From a virus, in IMG/VR virus record IMGVR_UViG_3300020580_000002, positions 1 through 58,391 of that record: a stretch of 58,391 nucleotides of DNA; one strand, 5' to 3'. The notes under the pieces are model-generated. The model was given only the letters and a program-made list of their open reading frames with translations, did not search any database and was not told where the DNA came from. This document shows positions 1 through 7,355 of the stretch, one piece after another (the first letter of the stretch is position 1; each line of letters begins with the position of its first letter). A program made the position numbers and the translations under genes.

Positions 1-127
1 CCACAAATAGGCTGATAGCCAGAAGGCACGCCACCGCTGCCAAAGTTATGCGCATTGATAGCCACCTCGCCATGGCACACAAAGCACTCCGCCTTGGTGT
101 GCGGCTCACGGTGCACGTTGGCACAGG
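1..127. repeat. Terminal direct repeat, left copy
   Basis: Bases 1-127 are identical to 58265-58391. The repeat lies inside one open reading frame that continues across the junction, so it is best read as an overlap from assembling a circular or circularly permuted molecule rather than as a biological terminal repeat. Confidence 0.95.
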
Positions 128-185
128 CGCGCCAAGGCATGCAGATGAGCAGTGCTTGTTCGCGTTTGTTATCCTTGTTTACCAT
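1..185 (-). CDS. Small zinc-ribbon protein, 5' part (continues at 58264)
   Basis: This is the start of a gene that runs off the left edge and continues at the right end; the joined protein has 127 residues. The start is the ATG at 185-183, preceded by GAGGAGGT seven bases upstream. It overlaps the TAA stop of the gene before it (179-181). The protein has two CxxC pairs (CFVCHG and CGAC), which suggests a single zinc site. Function unknown; probably a small cytoplasmic protein of the long minus-strand operon. Written as two parts only because the circle is cut here. Confidence 0.8.
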   Translation of the reverse strand, partial: MVNKDNKREQALLICMPWRACANVHREPHTKAECFVCHGEVAINAHNFGSGGVPSGYQPIC

Positions 186-364
186 TTAGTACCTCCTCGC
201 CAATGGCCCACATGAAACGCCGGGCAGTACTTGCACTTATACGCTTGAACATACTCACCGGACTTCTTATATATAGCACGCGACGCCGCGATTGCTGCTG
301 CTATCTTCTTGTACTTCACCTTGGTGCCACATGCCTTACGGCGTAACCTGCGCTTGCTGGCCAT
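179..364 (-). CDS. Small basic CxxC..HxxH protein
   Basis: The 61-residue protein has a Lys/Arg-rich N-terminus and a C-terminal YKCKYCPAFHVGH motif, a likely CCHH zinc site. Small proteins of this pattern are widespread in phages but have no established role; RNA or DNA binding is an inference from charge and the zinc knuckle. Its start lies inside the 3' end of the upstream gene and its stop overlaps the start of the next, so translation is probably coupled. Confidence 0.75.
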   Translation of the reverse strand: MASKRRLRRKACGTKVKYKKIAAAIAASRAIYKKSGEYVQAYKCKYCPAFHVGHWRGGTKW

Positions 365-794
365 CGCTGGTCACCTCCGGCAGCAGCCTCGAACCTGCAA
401 AGAACTTCTCGCACATAGCCAAGTGGCCCGCCAGCGCTTCAGCCTCAGTTGAGTACCTCACCTGGTCAAGGTCAGGATGGTAGGTGCGCTTGCGAGTGTT
501 CAGCTTGCGCGCCTGTTCGTTCAGCAACTTCGCGTTCGGAAAGTCGGGGTCATCCTCAGGAAAGGTGTCAGGCCAGGTGAACTCCTGCTCCTCGGCCGCA
601 AACGCCATGCTCTCAAAGATGAGCGGCGGCCCCTTGTCGTCCCAGGAGTGATTCAGCCCAAGGAACACCGTGCTCACAAAGATGCCATTAGGCAGATGGC
701 TCTGGCACACGATACGGTCAGCACGCTCAAAGCGCTCTGCCCACGTGTCACGGTCAGCAGGCGTACCGTCTCTGTTGTAGTACATTTGGTACAC
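336..794 (-). CDS. Conserved phage hypothetical protein
   Basis: The protein has 152 residues if it starts at the GTG at 794 (AGGA lies upstream); an ATG at 785 would give the typical MYYNRDGTP start but has a poor ribosome site. The central stretch with TVFLGLNHSW and PLIFESMAF resembles a family of phage proteins of unknown role. There is no membrane segment and no recognisable catalytic motif. It overlaps the next gene by 29 bases. Confidence 0.7.
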   Translation of the reverse strand: MYQMYYNRDGTPADRDTWAERFERADRIVCQSHLPNGIFVSTVFLGLNHSWDDKGPPLIFESMAFAAEEQEFTWPDTFPEDDPDFPNAKLLNEQARKLNTRKRTYHPDLDQVRYSTEAEALAGHLAMCEKFFAGSRLLPEVTSDGQQAQVTP

Positions 795-797
795 GCT

Positions 798-1193
798 TTA
801 GTCCTGCACCTTCTCAACCTGCTCAGCAGCAGGTCCGTCAGGCGGCAATCCCCTCCGCCAGCGAATATGACGCAACCTCTCCTTGATGAGCGCCAGGTTC
901 TCAACAGGGTCGTCATTGTTGACGCCAGCAAACAACGAAGCAGCTTCATAATCGGTCAGCCCCAGGAGCTGTTGGGCTTCAATACGTATAGCGTACTGCC
1001 TCGGTGCCGCCCATTCCGAGACATCCTTCGACAGCAACACCGTCCACCCCGCAAAACACGCAGTGGTGCCACAGTAGCTGCGGTCCTGCTCCTTGTCGCG
1101 CAGGCTGCACCAAGTATTCTGGTCATACTCGTCAGGATTCGCTTCAATGTGCCGCAACACGCAAGCAATCAGTTTTTCGTTTAGTTCAGGCAT
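798..1193 (-). CDS. Tandem paralogue, CGTTxCFAGW family (copy 2)
   Basis: The start is the ATG at 1193, preceded by GGGGAGAA. The 131-residue protein shares an order of motifs with the gene just upstream: CVLRHIE, YDQNTW, CGTTACFAGW, an LGL-EA-LF block and a KERL..IR tail. The two genes are neighbours and overlap by eight bases, so a local duplication is likely. Conserved Cys and Trp residues suggest metal binding or a structural site. Function unknown. Confidence 0.75.
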   Translation of the reverse strand: MPELNEKLIACVLRHIEANPDEYDQNTWCSLRDKEQDRSYCGTTACFAGWTVLLSKDVSEWAAPRQYAIRIEAQQLLGLTDYEAASLFAGVNNDDPVENLALIKERLRHIRWRRGLPPDGPAAEQVEKVQD

Positions 1194-1629
1194 GTGTTCT
1201 CCCCTTCTCGTTGACAACATCGCTCAGGTACACTCCGCGCTCGCGCGCCTCACGAATGTTCTCAAGGCGCTCTTTGACCTTCTCAAGCTGGAAGCGCTTG
1301 CTGCCAGAGCAGCTATCGAACAGATAGTTCGCCTCATCTTCCTCTAGGCCCAGTTTCTCGGCAGCATTGTCGGCCCAGTTAAACACATCGTTGCTCCAGC
1401 CCTTGTGCAGTCCAAACTTCTCATACCACTCCTCTCGCGGCGTGCTCAGCATGCAAGCCCATCCGGCAAAGCAGCCCGTAGTACCGCACTTGAGCACCTG
1501 CGCGCCGCGCGTCCTGATGTTGGCCCACAGGTTTTGGTCATAGGCACCACTGCCCTTTTCAACCTCATGCTCAATATGCTCCAGCACGCAGTTGATGAGT
1601 TTGTCGTTTAGTTTTGGTTTGGTGCTCAT
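1186..1629 (-). CDS. Tandem paralogue, CGTTxCFAGW family (copy 1)
   Basis: The 147-residue protein carries CVLEHIE, YDQNLW, CGTTGCFAGWA, LGLEEDEANYLF and KERLENIRE, all shared in order with the following gene. Similar Trp/Cys motifs occur in hypothetical proteins of other phages. No enzyme signature is seen. The start ATG at 1629 overlaps the TGA of the gene upstream. Function unknown. Confidence 0.75.
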   Translation of the reverse strand: MSTKPKLNDKLINCVLEHIEHEVEKGSGAYDQNLWANIRTRGAQVLKCGTTGCFAGWACMLSTPREEWYEKFGLHKGWSNDVFNWADNAAEKLGLEEDEANYLFDSCSGSKRFQLEKVKERLENIREARERGVYLSDVVNEKGRTHA

Positions 1630-1973
1630 GTGCGGTTAGCCCTCTGCCACTCTAGCATGTCATCAATCCAGCTCTTGACGGCGATGTCGTCGTCATCGTA
1701 TTCACAGAACGCCTTGACACATTCCTGCTTGTTCTTGCTGCCGTCGTTCAGGACAGGTATGGTGTCAGGCGCGTTACCCTCGCCAAGATTTTCGAGCGTT
1801 CTGTTGGTCACTCCGGCATGCTTAGCAATCTGCCCAATCATGCAGTAGCTGTAGCGCCCGTCGTCCTCCTTGCGAATGACGGCGCCATTGTTCCACCTCA
1901 AATGCGAGCGTGACAGCATGCGAGCCAGCTCTTTGCCGGTCATGCGCTCTTTTACTTTGATGCGCTTTATCAT
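1626..1973 (-). CDS. Acidic hypothetical protein, first gene of the leftward operon
   Basis: The protein has 115 residues. The start at 1973 is supported by AGGAG eight bases upstream. The N-terminus is Lys/Arg-rich and a DDDD stretch lies near the C-terminus. No domain is recognised. It is the first gene after a promoter-like sequence at 2000-2027 and so probably heads the minus-strand operon that runs through the circle junction. Confidence 0.7.
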   Translation of the reverse strand: MIKRIKVKERMTGKELARMLSRSHLRWNNGAVIRKEDDGRYSYCMIGQIAKHAGVTNRTLENLGEGNAPDTIPVLNDGSKNKQECVKAFCEYDDDDIAVKSWIDDMLEWQRANRT

Positions 1974-1999
1974 CGTTCACTCCTCTTTTTGGGATGACC

Positions 2000-2027
2000 A
2001 CAATAGCAGCAGCACCAGGATAGTCAA
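2000..2027 (-). promoter_or_regulatory. Candidate sigma70-type promoter, leftward
   Basis: On the minus strand TTGACT (2027-2022) and TATTGT (2005-2000) are spaced by 16 bp, about 30 bp upstream of the ATG at 1973. It is divergent from the promoter at 2059-2087. It would drive the long operon that crosses the circle junction. Confidence 0.6.
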
Positions 2028-2058
2028 GACCCAGTACTGCACTTTTACAAAAATCTAG

Positions 2059-2087
2059 TTGACACATTTTGTCAGTGGTGATAGAAA
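2059..2087 (+). promoter_or_regulatory. Candidate promoter for the helicase gene
   Basis: TTGACA (2059-2064) is followed after 17 bp by TAGAAA (2082-2087), with a TGN extension of the -10. The -35 overlaps a TGACA-5-TGTCA inverted repeat (2060-2074), a possible operator. The leader to the ATG at 2171 would be about 75 bases. Confidence 0.65.
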
Positions 2088-2170
2088 GGCACCGTAGTCG
2101 TCCTGCCAAAACGTGCGTTGAAGGGGTGGGGCCACTCCACGGCCCCATTCCGCTCCTGTGGAGGGAGAAC

Positions 2171-3070
2171 ATGGTAAGCGAATACCTCATAGACCAAATC
2201 CTGCCACGCCGCGAAGTGCACCTTATAGCTGGTCCAAGCGGTGCCGGTAAGAGCACCTGGGCACTTCAAACACTTGTTGAGCAGTGGCAGGTTGGCAAAG
2301 AGGTACTAGGCTATAAGAGCTTTCCTGTCCCATGGCTGTACGTCTCAGGCGACCGCTCCATGGAGAGCGTTGAGCGCACCCTTAGGCGCATTGGCATCCC
2401 ACGCAGCAACATCAACGTTTTCAGTTGCATAGACACTCGTGTGTTCAACATTGGCAGCATCATTAAGAAGGCTATGACTGCCCCTGTACCACCGCGCTTC
2501 TTCTTTTTCGAGGGTTTCATCTCGCTCATGCTCGCCAGTGGCCTCAAGAATGAGTACAAAGACGTATCGTGGTTCCTCACCGGGCTGACCGCTACCTGCA
2601 AGGAGCAAGACATCACCATCCTTGGCTCTTGCCACGCCCCCAAAATGAAGAGTGATTCTTGGTACATGAACCCTCGCGAACGCATCCTTGGCAGTGCAGG
2701 TTGGGGTGGGTTCTGCGAAACTATTATCGTCATAGAGCCAGTTACTAGTACTGGGAACGTGGCAGACGCTTTGCCCCTTCGGCGCTTATATGTGCTGCCC
2801 CGCAACGCAGCCGAAAGGTCCATTGACCTAGTCTTCGACACCAACGGCCGGTTAGTAGAGTCCGAAGCTGAATTGTACACAGCTCTCTTCACAGCCTTCT
2901 TAGGCAAGTTCGCCGCTGGCGCCACTTTCAAGGCAGAAGCAGCTTACGAAACCCTCACGGACGCTGGTCTGTCTAGAGCCACCGTGACACGTTACCTGGA
3001 CAAAGCTGTCGCCGACGGCCGACTATCGAAGGTCGCACATGGAACGTATGCTGTAAACAGGGTAGCGTGA
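2171..3070 (+). CDS. RepA-like hexameric replicative helicase/AAA ATPase
   Basis: The 299-residue cytoplasmic protein has a P-loop GPSGAGKST at about residues 21-29, a FFFFEG strand in the Walker B position, and a later GSCHAPK segment resembling the sensor loop of RepA/AAA_25 ATPases (RSF1010 RepA type). The last 60 residues look like a winged helix (SRATVTRYLDKAVADGRL). The start at ATG 2171 has GGAGGGAG just upstream; a GTG 34 codons earlier lacks one. It stands in a two-gene plus-strand unit followed directly by an iteron-like repeat cluster, so it probably opens or unwinds the origin. No DnaB, primase or RNA polymerase gene was seen elsewhere. Confidence 0.75.
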   Translation: MVSEYLIDQILPRREVHLIAGPSGAGKSTWALQTLVEQWQVGKEVLGYKSFPVPWLYVSGDRSMESVERTLRRIGIPRSNINVFSCIDTRVFNIGSIIKKAMTAPVPPRFFFFEGFISLMLASGLKNEYKDVSWFLTGLTATCKEQDITILGSCHAPKMKSDSWYMNPRERILGSAGWGGFCETIIVIEPVTSTGNVADALPLRRLYVLPRNAAERSIDLVFDTNGRLVESEAELYTALFTAFLGKFAAGATFKAEAAYETLTDAGLSRATVTRYLDKAVADGRLSKVAHGTYAVNRVA

Positions 3071-3227
3071 GCATTTGGCAGTTTTTGGTGCTTATGTGCC
3101 TGATAATAAAAGGGTTGACGAAATGCTCATCAAATGCTCAACCAAATGCTCATGAGCATAAGGTGAGCATATGTGAGTATTTGGGTTATATTTATTATTT
3201 TCTTGTACTTACAGACCAAATGCTCAC
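3067..3227. repeat. Iteron-like AAATGCTCA cluster, candidate replication origin
   Basis: AAATGCTCA occurs in direct orientation at 3121, 3132, 3144 and 3218 (spacing 11 and 12 bp within the triplet), and inverted as TGAGCATTT at 3068, with shorter inverted copies at 3153 and 3164. The outermost pair forms a 12-bp inverted repeat, GTGAGCATTTGG (3067-3078) and CCAAATGCTCAC (3216-3227). An AT-rich stretch (3181-3210) lies between the repeats. An operator array for autoregulation is the alternative. Confidence 0.6.
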
Positions 3228-3254
3228 GAATACCCCAATCTAAGGAGCGCAAAA

Positions 3255-3560
3255 ATGTCACTAGCGATTGATGTTGACAGAGTGTGCCAGGTGCTACTAA
3301 AAGACGGTTGGCACATGGTCGAGGATGACTCGTTCGAGATAGATGCGTACGAATACATACGCGAGGCAGATGGTAGCGATGATAACCCATACCCGCTGCG
3401 CCTTGGTGGCGGTGAAGAGGAACTGCTACCTTCTCGCGGTGCGCGTTGGAGCGAGCAGAACGGTCCTGAGAGGTTCGTCGTAAGTTGTCCGCTTACGGCC
3501 ATACTTGCGGTGCGCGAGAGGGTAGCAGCGATAAAGCACAAGAAAGCTAAGTCTGCTTAA
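3255..3560 (+). CDS. Hypothetical protein downstream of the iteron cluster
   Basis: The 101-residue acidic protein starts at ATG 3255 behind TAAGGAG. No domain is recognised; there is no signal peptide or membrane segment. It sits between the candidate origin and the convergent minus-strand gene, whose stop it overlaps by four bases. An origin-related role is suggested only by position. Confidence 0.7.
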   Translation: MSLAIDVDRVCQVLLKDGWHMVEDDSFEIDAYEYIREADGSDDNPYPLRLGGGEEELLPSRGARWSEQNGPERFVVSCPLTAILAVRERVAAIKHKKAKSA

Positions 3561-3889
3561 TCGCGAAATATGGCACCCGACCTCACGTGCTCCGCCAACT
3601 CAGCCAGCTCATCAGCAACGATGTTGCGAAAGATGCCCTTGACGTCTTTCTCTTGGAGCCACTCTAGGAAGGAGCGCCTGAAGGCATAGGCGAAGGTTGG
3701 CGTGCCTCCTGACTCGTTCCAGCCTAGTTTGAGGACCAGGACGACCTTCTCACCAGGGCTGTCGTTGAAGACGCGCTCGCGGCTGATGTTCTGTTCGGTC
3801 TTGGACCAAGGGCTGTCGTCTGCTGCGTTGATGGGCTTGGTCGGGCCAGGTATAGCATTAGGGGGCTCAGGTTCGTGTTTTGGTATCAT
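3557..3889 (-). CDS. Last gene of the second leftward operon, hypothetical
   Basis: The 110-residue protein starts at ATG 3889, which overlaps the TGA of the short membrane gene upstream (ATGA). The N-terminus is Pro-rich and the C-terminus is helical and acidic. The frame is open further upstream, but that part is occupied by a better reading frame with transmembrane segments. No function is recognised. Confidence 0.6.
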   Translation of the reverse strand: MIPKHEPEPPNAIPGPTKPINAADDSPWSKTEQNISRERVFNDSPGEKVVLVLKLGWNESGGTPTFAYAFRRSFLEWLQEKDVKGIFRNIVADELAELAEHVRSGAIFRD

Positions 3890-4047
3890 GCTGTTATCCT
3901 CTGACCTAGTCGGTCTGTCCAAGCGGCCATTATGCCCCAAAGTATCATGCACAGGAAGCGCACAAAGCCGTTGTCGTTTGGCCACCATGACAGGAGTATG
4001 GCTATAGCTATTGTCGAATACAGCCAGCGCAGGTAACGGGCCTTCAT
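3886..4047 (-). CDS. Short two-segment membrane protein
   Basis: The 53-residue protein starts at ATG 4047, behind GGGAGG and overlapping the upstream TGA (ATGA); it ends in a TGA that overlaps the next start. Two hydrophobic stretches, about residues 11-22 and 31-43, flank a short WPNDNG turn, which predicts a small inner-membrane hairpin. Tight coupling on both sides is the main evidence. It sits with two other membrane genes, so a holin or membrane-effector role is possible but unproven. Confidence 0.6.
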   Translation of the reverse strand: MKARYLRWLYSTIAIAILLSWWPNDNGFVRFLCMILWGIMAAWTDRLGQRITA

Positions 4048-4421
4048 GCATCCTCCCTTTCAATCTCGTCAACAGCGTTCCATTCGGCTTCGGTAGGCAC
4101 TGGTGGGAGAGCACCATAGCAGCGATGTATCAAAAACGCCGCACAGGGCGCCAGCGCCACGATCACCAGCCAGTTGAGTACGAAGTCTAGCCAGGTGACC
4201 GATGTCGCTGCCACGGGCTTGCCAGCCAGCAATACCACCACTGCTGCGAGCCAGTGGGACACGCACCAGGGGCACTTGCTGAGGTCCCAAGCGAACTCAC
4301 CCCCATGCCTATGGAACCACCACCTCACCTCACGAAACATGCGTGACCTGGCTAGCGTCATGCTCAATGAGCCTACCGCTATAGACTCCATCAACAGCTT
4401 ACCTATCTCTGTCATCACCAT
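4044..4421 (-). CDS. DUF1360-like membrane protein
   Basis: The 125-residue protein has a KCPWCVSHW motif followed by two hydrophobic segments (about residues 57-67 and 78-97). The CPxC-x2-W pattern before membrane helices is typical of DUF1360-type phage proteins. A second, shorter member lies at 41993-42322 with CPMCLGAW. The start has AAAGGGGG upstream. Role unknown. Confidence 0.7.
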   Translation of the reverse strand: MVMTEIGKLLMESIAVGSLSMTLARSRMFREVRWWFHRHGGEFAWDLSKCPWCVSHWLAAVVVLLAGKPVAATSVTWLDFVLNWLVIVALAPCAAFLIHRCYGALPPVPTEAEWNAVDEIEREDA

Positions 4422-4521
4422 CCCCCTTTGGCCTGAACACCTCTCGCCACCTGCGTACCATGCCTCTGAGCACCAAGACTAGTACCAGTACCATGCCAGC
4501 CCACTTCAGCAACAGCAACAT
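4399..4521 (-). CDS. Possible 40-residue single-span membrane protein
   Basis: ATG 4521 to TAA 4399. The N-terminus is a hydrophobic segment (LLLLKW..MVLVLVLVL) followed by a basic tail. It overlaps the upstream gene by 16 bases and the downstream one by 23. The ribosome site is weak, so this is a tentative call. If real it belongs to a group of three consecutive membrane genes. Confidence 0.35.
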   Translation of the reverse strand: MLLLLKWAGMVLVLVLVLRGMVRRWREVFRPKGDGDDRDR

Positions 4522-4733
4522 GGCGGCCTGCGCTTTTTGCGTACCCGGTCTGCTTCCTGAGCCGCCTTGAGCGCATCGTCCATGACCTTCTTGCGCTTCA
4601 AAGCGTCAGCAGCATCCTTCAGCGCTCGCTGCATAGCATCAGTACTGCCTACGTCAACAGGTACTGGTACTTGCTCGTCGGTACCAGTACTGCCCGTTCC
4701 AACCGGTCGTTTGCGCTGCAACTGTTCGCTCAT
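4506..4733 (-). CDS. Hypothetical helical protein ending in a Cys run
   Basis: The 75-residue protein has GAAAGGGGG upstream of its ATG. The middle is an Ala/Lys/Asp-rich helix (about residues 33-65) and the protein ends PPCCCC, four adjacent cysteines. No family is recognised. It starts inside the stop of the upstream gene. Confidence 0.6.
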   Translation of the reverse strand: MSEQLQRKRPVGTGSTGTDEQVPVPVDVGSTDAMQRALKDAADALKRKKVMDDALKAAQEADRVRKKRRPPCCCC

Positions 4734-4975
4734 CTTGCCCCCTTTCGCGTACCATCCCTAAGCGTTATCGGGTCTTCATGGCCATCGCATCCATCGTGTA
4801 CACACGCATGGCACCAACAGCCACTAGAGCATGGGCCAAACTTCTGCTCCAACGCCGCTTCAATCGCACTGTTGAGTGCTGTCGTGGGTGGCACCTCAAC
4901 GGTCCTAAACTCCGCTTCAGTACTAGTACCATCCACACCACCACTGCCCGGCCTGCGCTTGCGCTGTTGGCTCAT
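4730..4975 (-). CDS. Small Cys/His-rich protein
   Basis: The 81-residue protein contains CSSGCWCHACVHDGCDGH near residues 49-66, five Cys and three His that could bind zinc or form disulfides. The N-terminus is basic. A GGGGGGAG ribosome site precedes the ATG. Function unknown. Confidence 0.6.
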   Translation of the reverse strand: MSQQRKRRPGSGGVDGTSTEAEFRTVEVPPTTALNSAIEAALEQKFGPCSSGCWCHACVHDGCDGHEDPITLRDGTRKGAR

Positions 4976-4979
4976 GTGC

Positions 4980-5204
4980 TCACTCCCCCCTGTTGCTCAT
5001 AGCTGTATCAATGGCTGCGTACATACGGTCCCAGCCGATGTCCTGAAGGGCAATCTTGACCACTACGGACTCGCTGAACATTGGTACCCTGCTATCGTGA
5101 CCGATAGCTGTGCGTTCAGGTATAACTACCTTGCCTGCTACCAAGTCTCGAAAGTCTTTCTCACTTAGCGAAATGCGAACTTCGGTCAGCTTGTCTGTGG
5201 CCAT
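4980..5204 (-). CDS. Hypothetical protein
   Basis: The 74-residue protein starts at ATG 5204, behind AAGGAGG, two bases after the stop of the AAA+ gene. It has a mixed alpha/beta composition and no motif. Being placed directly after the PAN-like ATPase it could be an adaptor or substrate, but nothing in the sequence shows this. Confidence 0.65.
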   Translation of the reverse strand: MATDKLTEVRISLSEKDFRDLVAGKVVIPERTAIGHDSRVPMFSESVVVKIALQDIGWDRMYAAIDTAMSNRGE

Positions 5205-5205
5205 A

Positions 5206-6621
5206 TCAGCCTCCTTGCACCGCTCCCTGAATCTTCGCAACACCCTCGACCTTGACCCCATGCCGCTCAGCGTAATCCTCAATCTCCAACCGGTGGCTCA
5301 AGCGCAGGTGCTCTAAGTAAACACCCTCGAACGCAGCATCAATGTCACCCTCACAAAGCGCACCACTCTTATGCCCACCAGCTACGCACCTATGAATAGC
5401 CTTAGCACTAGCCTGCTCCACTAGGCCAGCTATCATGGCACCACTTACTGTATGGTACATGTGAAAGGTAACTGTACCTTTACTGGTACGTAACTGATAC
5501 AAAGGGTACGCATCACTAAACAGTTTCGATGCTGCGTACCCCGGCATGTTGTCACCGCTCACTGGTATGTCACGCAGGTGTATAGCAAAGATGCGAATGG
5601 TCGCATTCAGGTCCGGTGGCGCGACATACACCTTACGGTCAATCCTGCCCGGCCTGGTGACTGCGCTGTCAAGCATGTCGGCCCTGTTGGTGGCCAGTAG
5701 CACAATCGCACCACTCTCTTCCAGACCATCCATCTCACTGAGAAACTGAGGCACAATGGTGTGCTCCATGCCTGACGCGGTACGACTCCCACGTGCAGTC
5801 AACAGCGCATCAGCCTCGTCAATGAAAATAACAGCAGGCCACCCATGCTGCGCCTGGTGCTTGCGAGCCTGCTCAAACAGCCCCCTGATCATCGACTCGG
5901 TCTCACCCACCCACTTTGACAGCAGCTCCGGCCCTTTGATGTAGATGAACGCGCCCGGCACAGTGCGCTTGCCATGGGCAGCAGCAATAGCGCTCACCGT
6001 TGCCTTACCGAGCAGCGTCTTACCATTGCCAGGCAACCCATGCAGCAGCACTCCACGGGCGTGGCGCTTGCCAAAGTGTTTGTAAAGAGCAGCATGCGTA
6101 TAAGGCATCTCCACACTTTCACGCAGCGCCAGCTTGGCATCCTCCAACCCGCCAACATCGTCCCACGTGACGTGCGTATCAGTCGTGAACGCAAACTTGG
6201 GCGGCTTCGTCAGCTTAAGCATGATGACCGTTGACGAGCCATCCATTACCACCTCATCTCCAACCTCAACCGGCACTCGCGTGCTGGCCACCGTCACCGT
6301 ACCCTGCTCCACAGCCACCTGCCAAAAGTCCTTTTCAACCTTGACAACAGTCCCGGTCATCCCATAGGTATCAAACGGCAGAGTACCCACCACCATCCCA
6401 GTAGGTGCCACCTGCACACAATCACCCACCTTCAACGCCTTGCTAGGCATGGGCACCACCGACCCATTACTCAACAACACCTGCTTGCCCTTGACGCTCG
6501 TAACACTAGCCACCTTCGCCGGTATCGCCGTTAGTTCCTCTAACAGCGCCTGCTGCTCGGCAATCTTAGCCTGCGCTTGACGCAGCAACACTTCCATGTT
6601 GTTATCCAACTGAGCCATCAT
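5206..6621 (-). CDS. Proteasome-ATPase-like AAA+ protein (coiled coil, OB-like region, AAA)
   Basis: The 471-residue protein has an N-terminal coiled coil (about 8-32), a beta-rich region (about 38-140) and one AAA module: WDDVGGLEDAK at 153, Walker A GLPGNGKT 195-202, aromatic pore loop SKWVGE 235-240, Walker B VIFIDEAD 264-271 and an SRH with RPGRID 323-328. This order matches Rpt/PAN/Mpa/Cdc48 unfoldases rather than ClpX or Lon. No HbYX tail for docking to a 20S proteasome and no protease domain are present. A role in remodelling or unfolding host or phage proteins is an inference. It is encoded in the same operon as a MoxR/VWA pair. Confidence 0.85.
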   Translation of the reverse strand: MMAQLDNNMEVLLRQAQAKIAEQQALLEELTAIPAKVASVTSVKGKQVLLSNGSVVPMPSKALKVGDCVQVAPTGMVVGTLPFDTYGMTGTVVKVEKDFWQVAVEQGTVTVASTRVPVEVGDEVVMDGSSTVIMLKLTKPPKFAFTTDTHVTWDDVGGLEDAKLALRESVEMPYTHAALYKHFGKRHARGVLLHGLPGNGKTLLGKATVSAIAAAHGKRTVPGAFIYIKGPELLSKWVGETESMIRGLFEQARKHQAQHGWPAVIFIDEADALLTARGSRTASGMEHTIVPQFLSEMDGLEESGAIVLLATNRADMLDSAVTRPGRIDRKVYVAPPDLNATIRIFAIHLRDIPVSGDNMPGYAASKLFSDAYPLYQLRTSKGTVTFHMYHTVSGAMIAGLVEQASAKAIHRCVAGGHKSGALCEGDIDAAFEGVYLEHLRLSHRLEIEDYAERHGVKVEGVAKIQGAVQGG

Positions 6622-6857
6622 CGCCCCCCTTTCGAATCATCCTTGCAGCCAATATCATCGTCGCTGACGTGCACAGTGATAGGCGCGCTGCTCTCAATCA
6701 AAAACGTCACGCGCTTGCCGCCACGATAGGCAGCAGCCCAAAACACACCCGTGTCCATGCGCTCTAATCTGAACAGGTCAGCCGTGACCGCCACATCATC
6801 CACCTGGCCAGCAGCATCCAAGCGCACAGCACTCCACACCTTATCGGCCATGCTCAC
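6618..6857 (-). CDS. Hypothetical protein preceding the AAA+ gene
   Basis: The protein has 79 residues if it starts at GTG 6857 and 77 from ATG 6851; GGGGGTG lies upstream. It ends in TGA overlapping the AAA+ start (ATGA). The composition suggests a small beta-rich fold. Function unknown. Confidence 0.6.
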   Translation of the reverse strand: MSMADKVWSAVRLDAAGQVDDVAVTADLFRLERMDTGVFWAAAYRGGKRVTFLIESSAPITVHVSDDDIGCKDDSKGGR

Positions 6858-6888
6858 CCCCAGTTTTGATAGATTTACTACAGGTTAA

Positions 6889-7146
6889 CTAATGCTGTGT
6901 AACTTCTCGGACGCGCGTGCCAAGAATCCACACTGGCACCTTTGGCGTATCCATCCATTCGACGCAATATACGAACCGCGCCGGATAACTCTCACTCAGC
7001 GGCCCCATGCTGCCGATGACAGTGCCCAGTGCGCCATCCCGGTGGGCATCACCGTTGGCGGTGCCAGTTTTCTCAACCGTTGCGCCATTTTTTATCGCAC
7101 CGTCAGCCTGACCACGAAACTCAAACGCTCTCCATTGACCACTCAT
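6889..7146 (-). CDS. Conserved small phage protein (GxVxGS ... VEW)
   Basis: The 85-residue protein has the pattern GTVIGS-(about 14)-FVYCVEWMDTPKVPVWILGTRV, which I recognise as a recurring short phage protein, beta-rich, of unknown role. GGAG lies upstream of ATG 7146, which overlaps the upstream stop. Confidence 0.7.
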   Translation of the reverse strand: MSGQWRAFEFRGQADGAIKNGATVEKTGTANGDAHRDGALGTVIGSMGPLSESYPARFVYCVEWMDTPKVPVWILGTRVREVTQH

Positions 7147-7355
7147 TGTTTCTCCAGCACTGCTTTCACAGCAGCCTCCTCAGCATCTTCCTTCTCAAAA
7201 TCTGTCCACAAAAAGTGGCAAGCAGGACAGTCATACACTGGCGCATAGTACTCAGTCGTACCTGCCTCACCATGTCTGCCCCTGACAGGCGCTTGGAACT
7301 TTTCAATTCTCATCACCGTGTCCCAGTTGCCGCAGTTCGGACATTCCTTGCTCAC
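7143..7355 (-). CDS. Zinc-ribbon protein
   Basis: The start is chosen at GTG 7355, which overlaps the upstream TGA (GTGA) and has GGGGGTGG before it; an in-frame ATG at 7376 is possible. The 70-residue protein has CPNCG near the N-terminus and CPACHFLWTDFE near residue 48, one four-Cys zinc ribbon with an acidic helix after it. Possibly a DNA- or protein-binding accessory. Confidence 0.7.
   Translation of the reverse strand: MSKECPNCGNWDTVMRIEKFQAPVRGRHGEAGTTEYYAPVYDCPACHFLWTDFEKEDAEEAAVKAVLEKQ

Noticed and set aside
477-1184. Plus-strand open frame of 235 codons
   Set aside because: It is antisense to two minus-strand genes that are paralogous to each other or match known phage patterns; no ribosome site.
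3557-4117. Single 186-residue gene using the far upstream start
   Set aside because: The upstream part is better explained by a 53-residue membrane protein in another frame with a ribosome site and ATGA overlaps at both ends.
5206-6621. FtsH-type protease
   Set aside because: The AAA core is similar, but there is no membrane segment at the N-terminus and no HExxH zinc protease motif.
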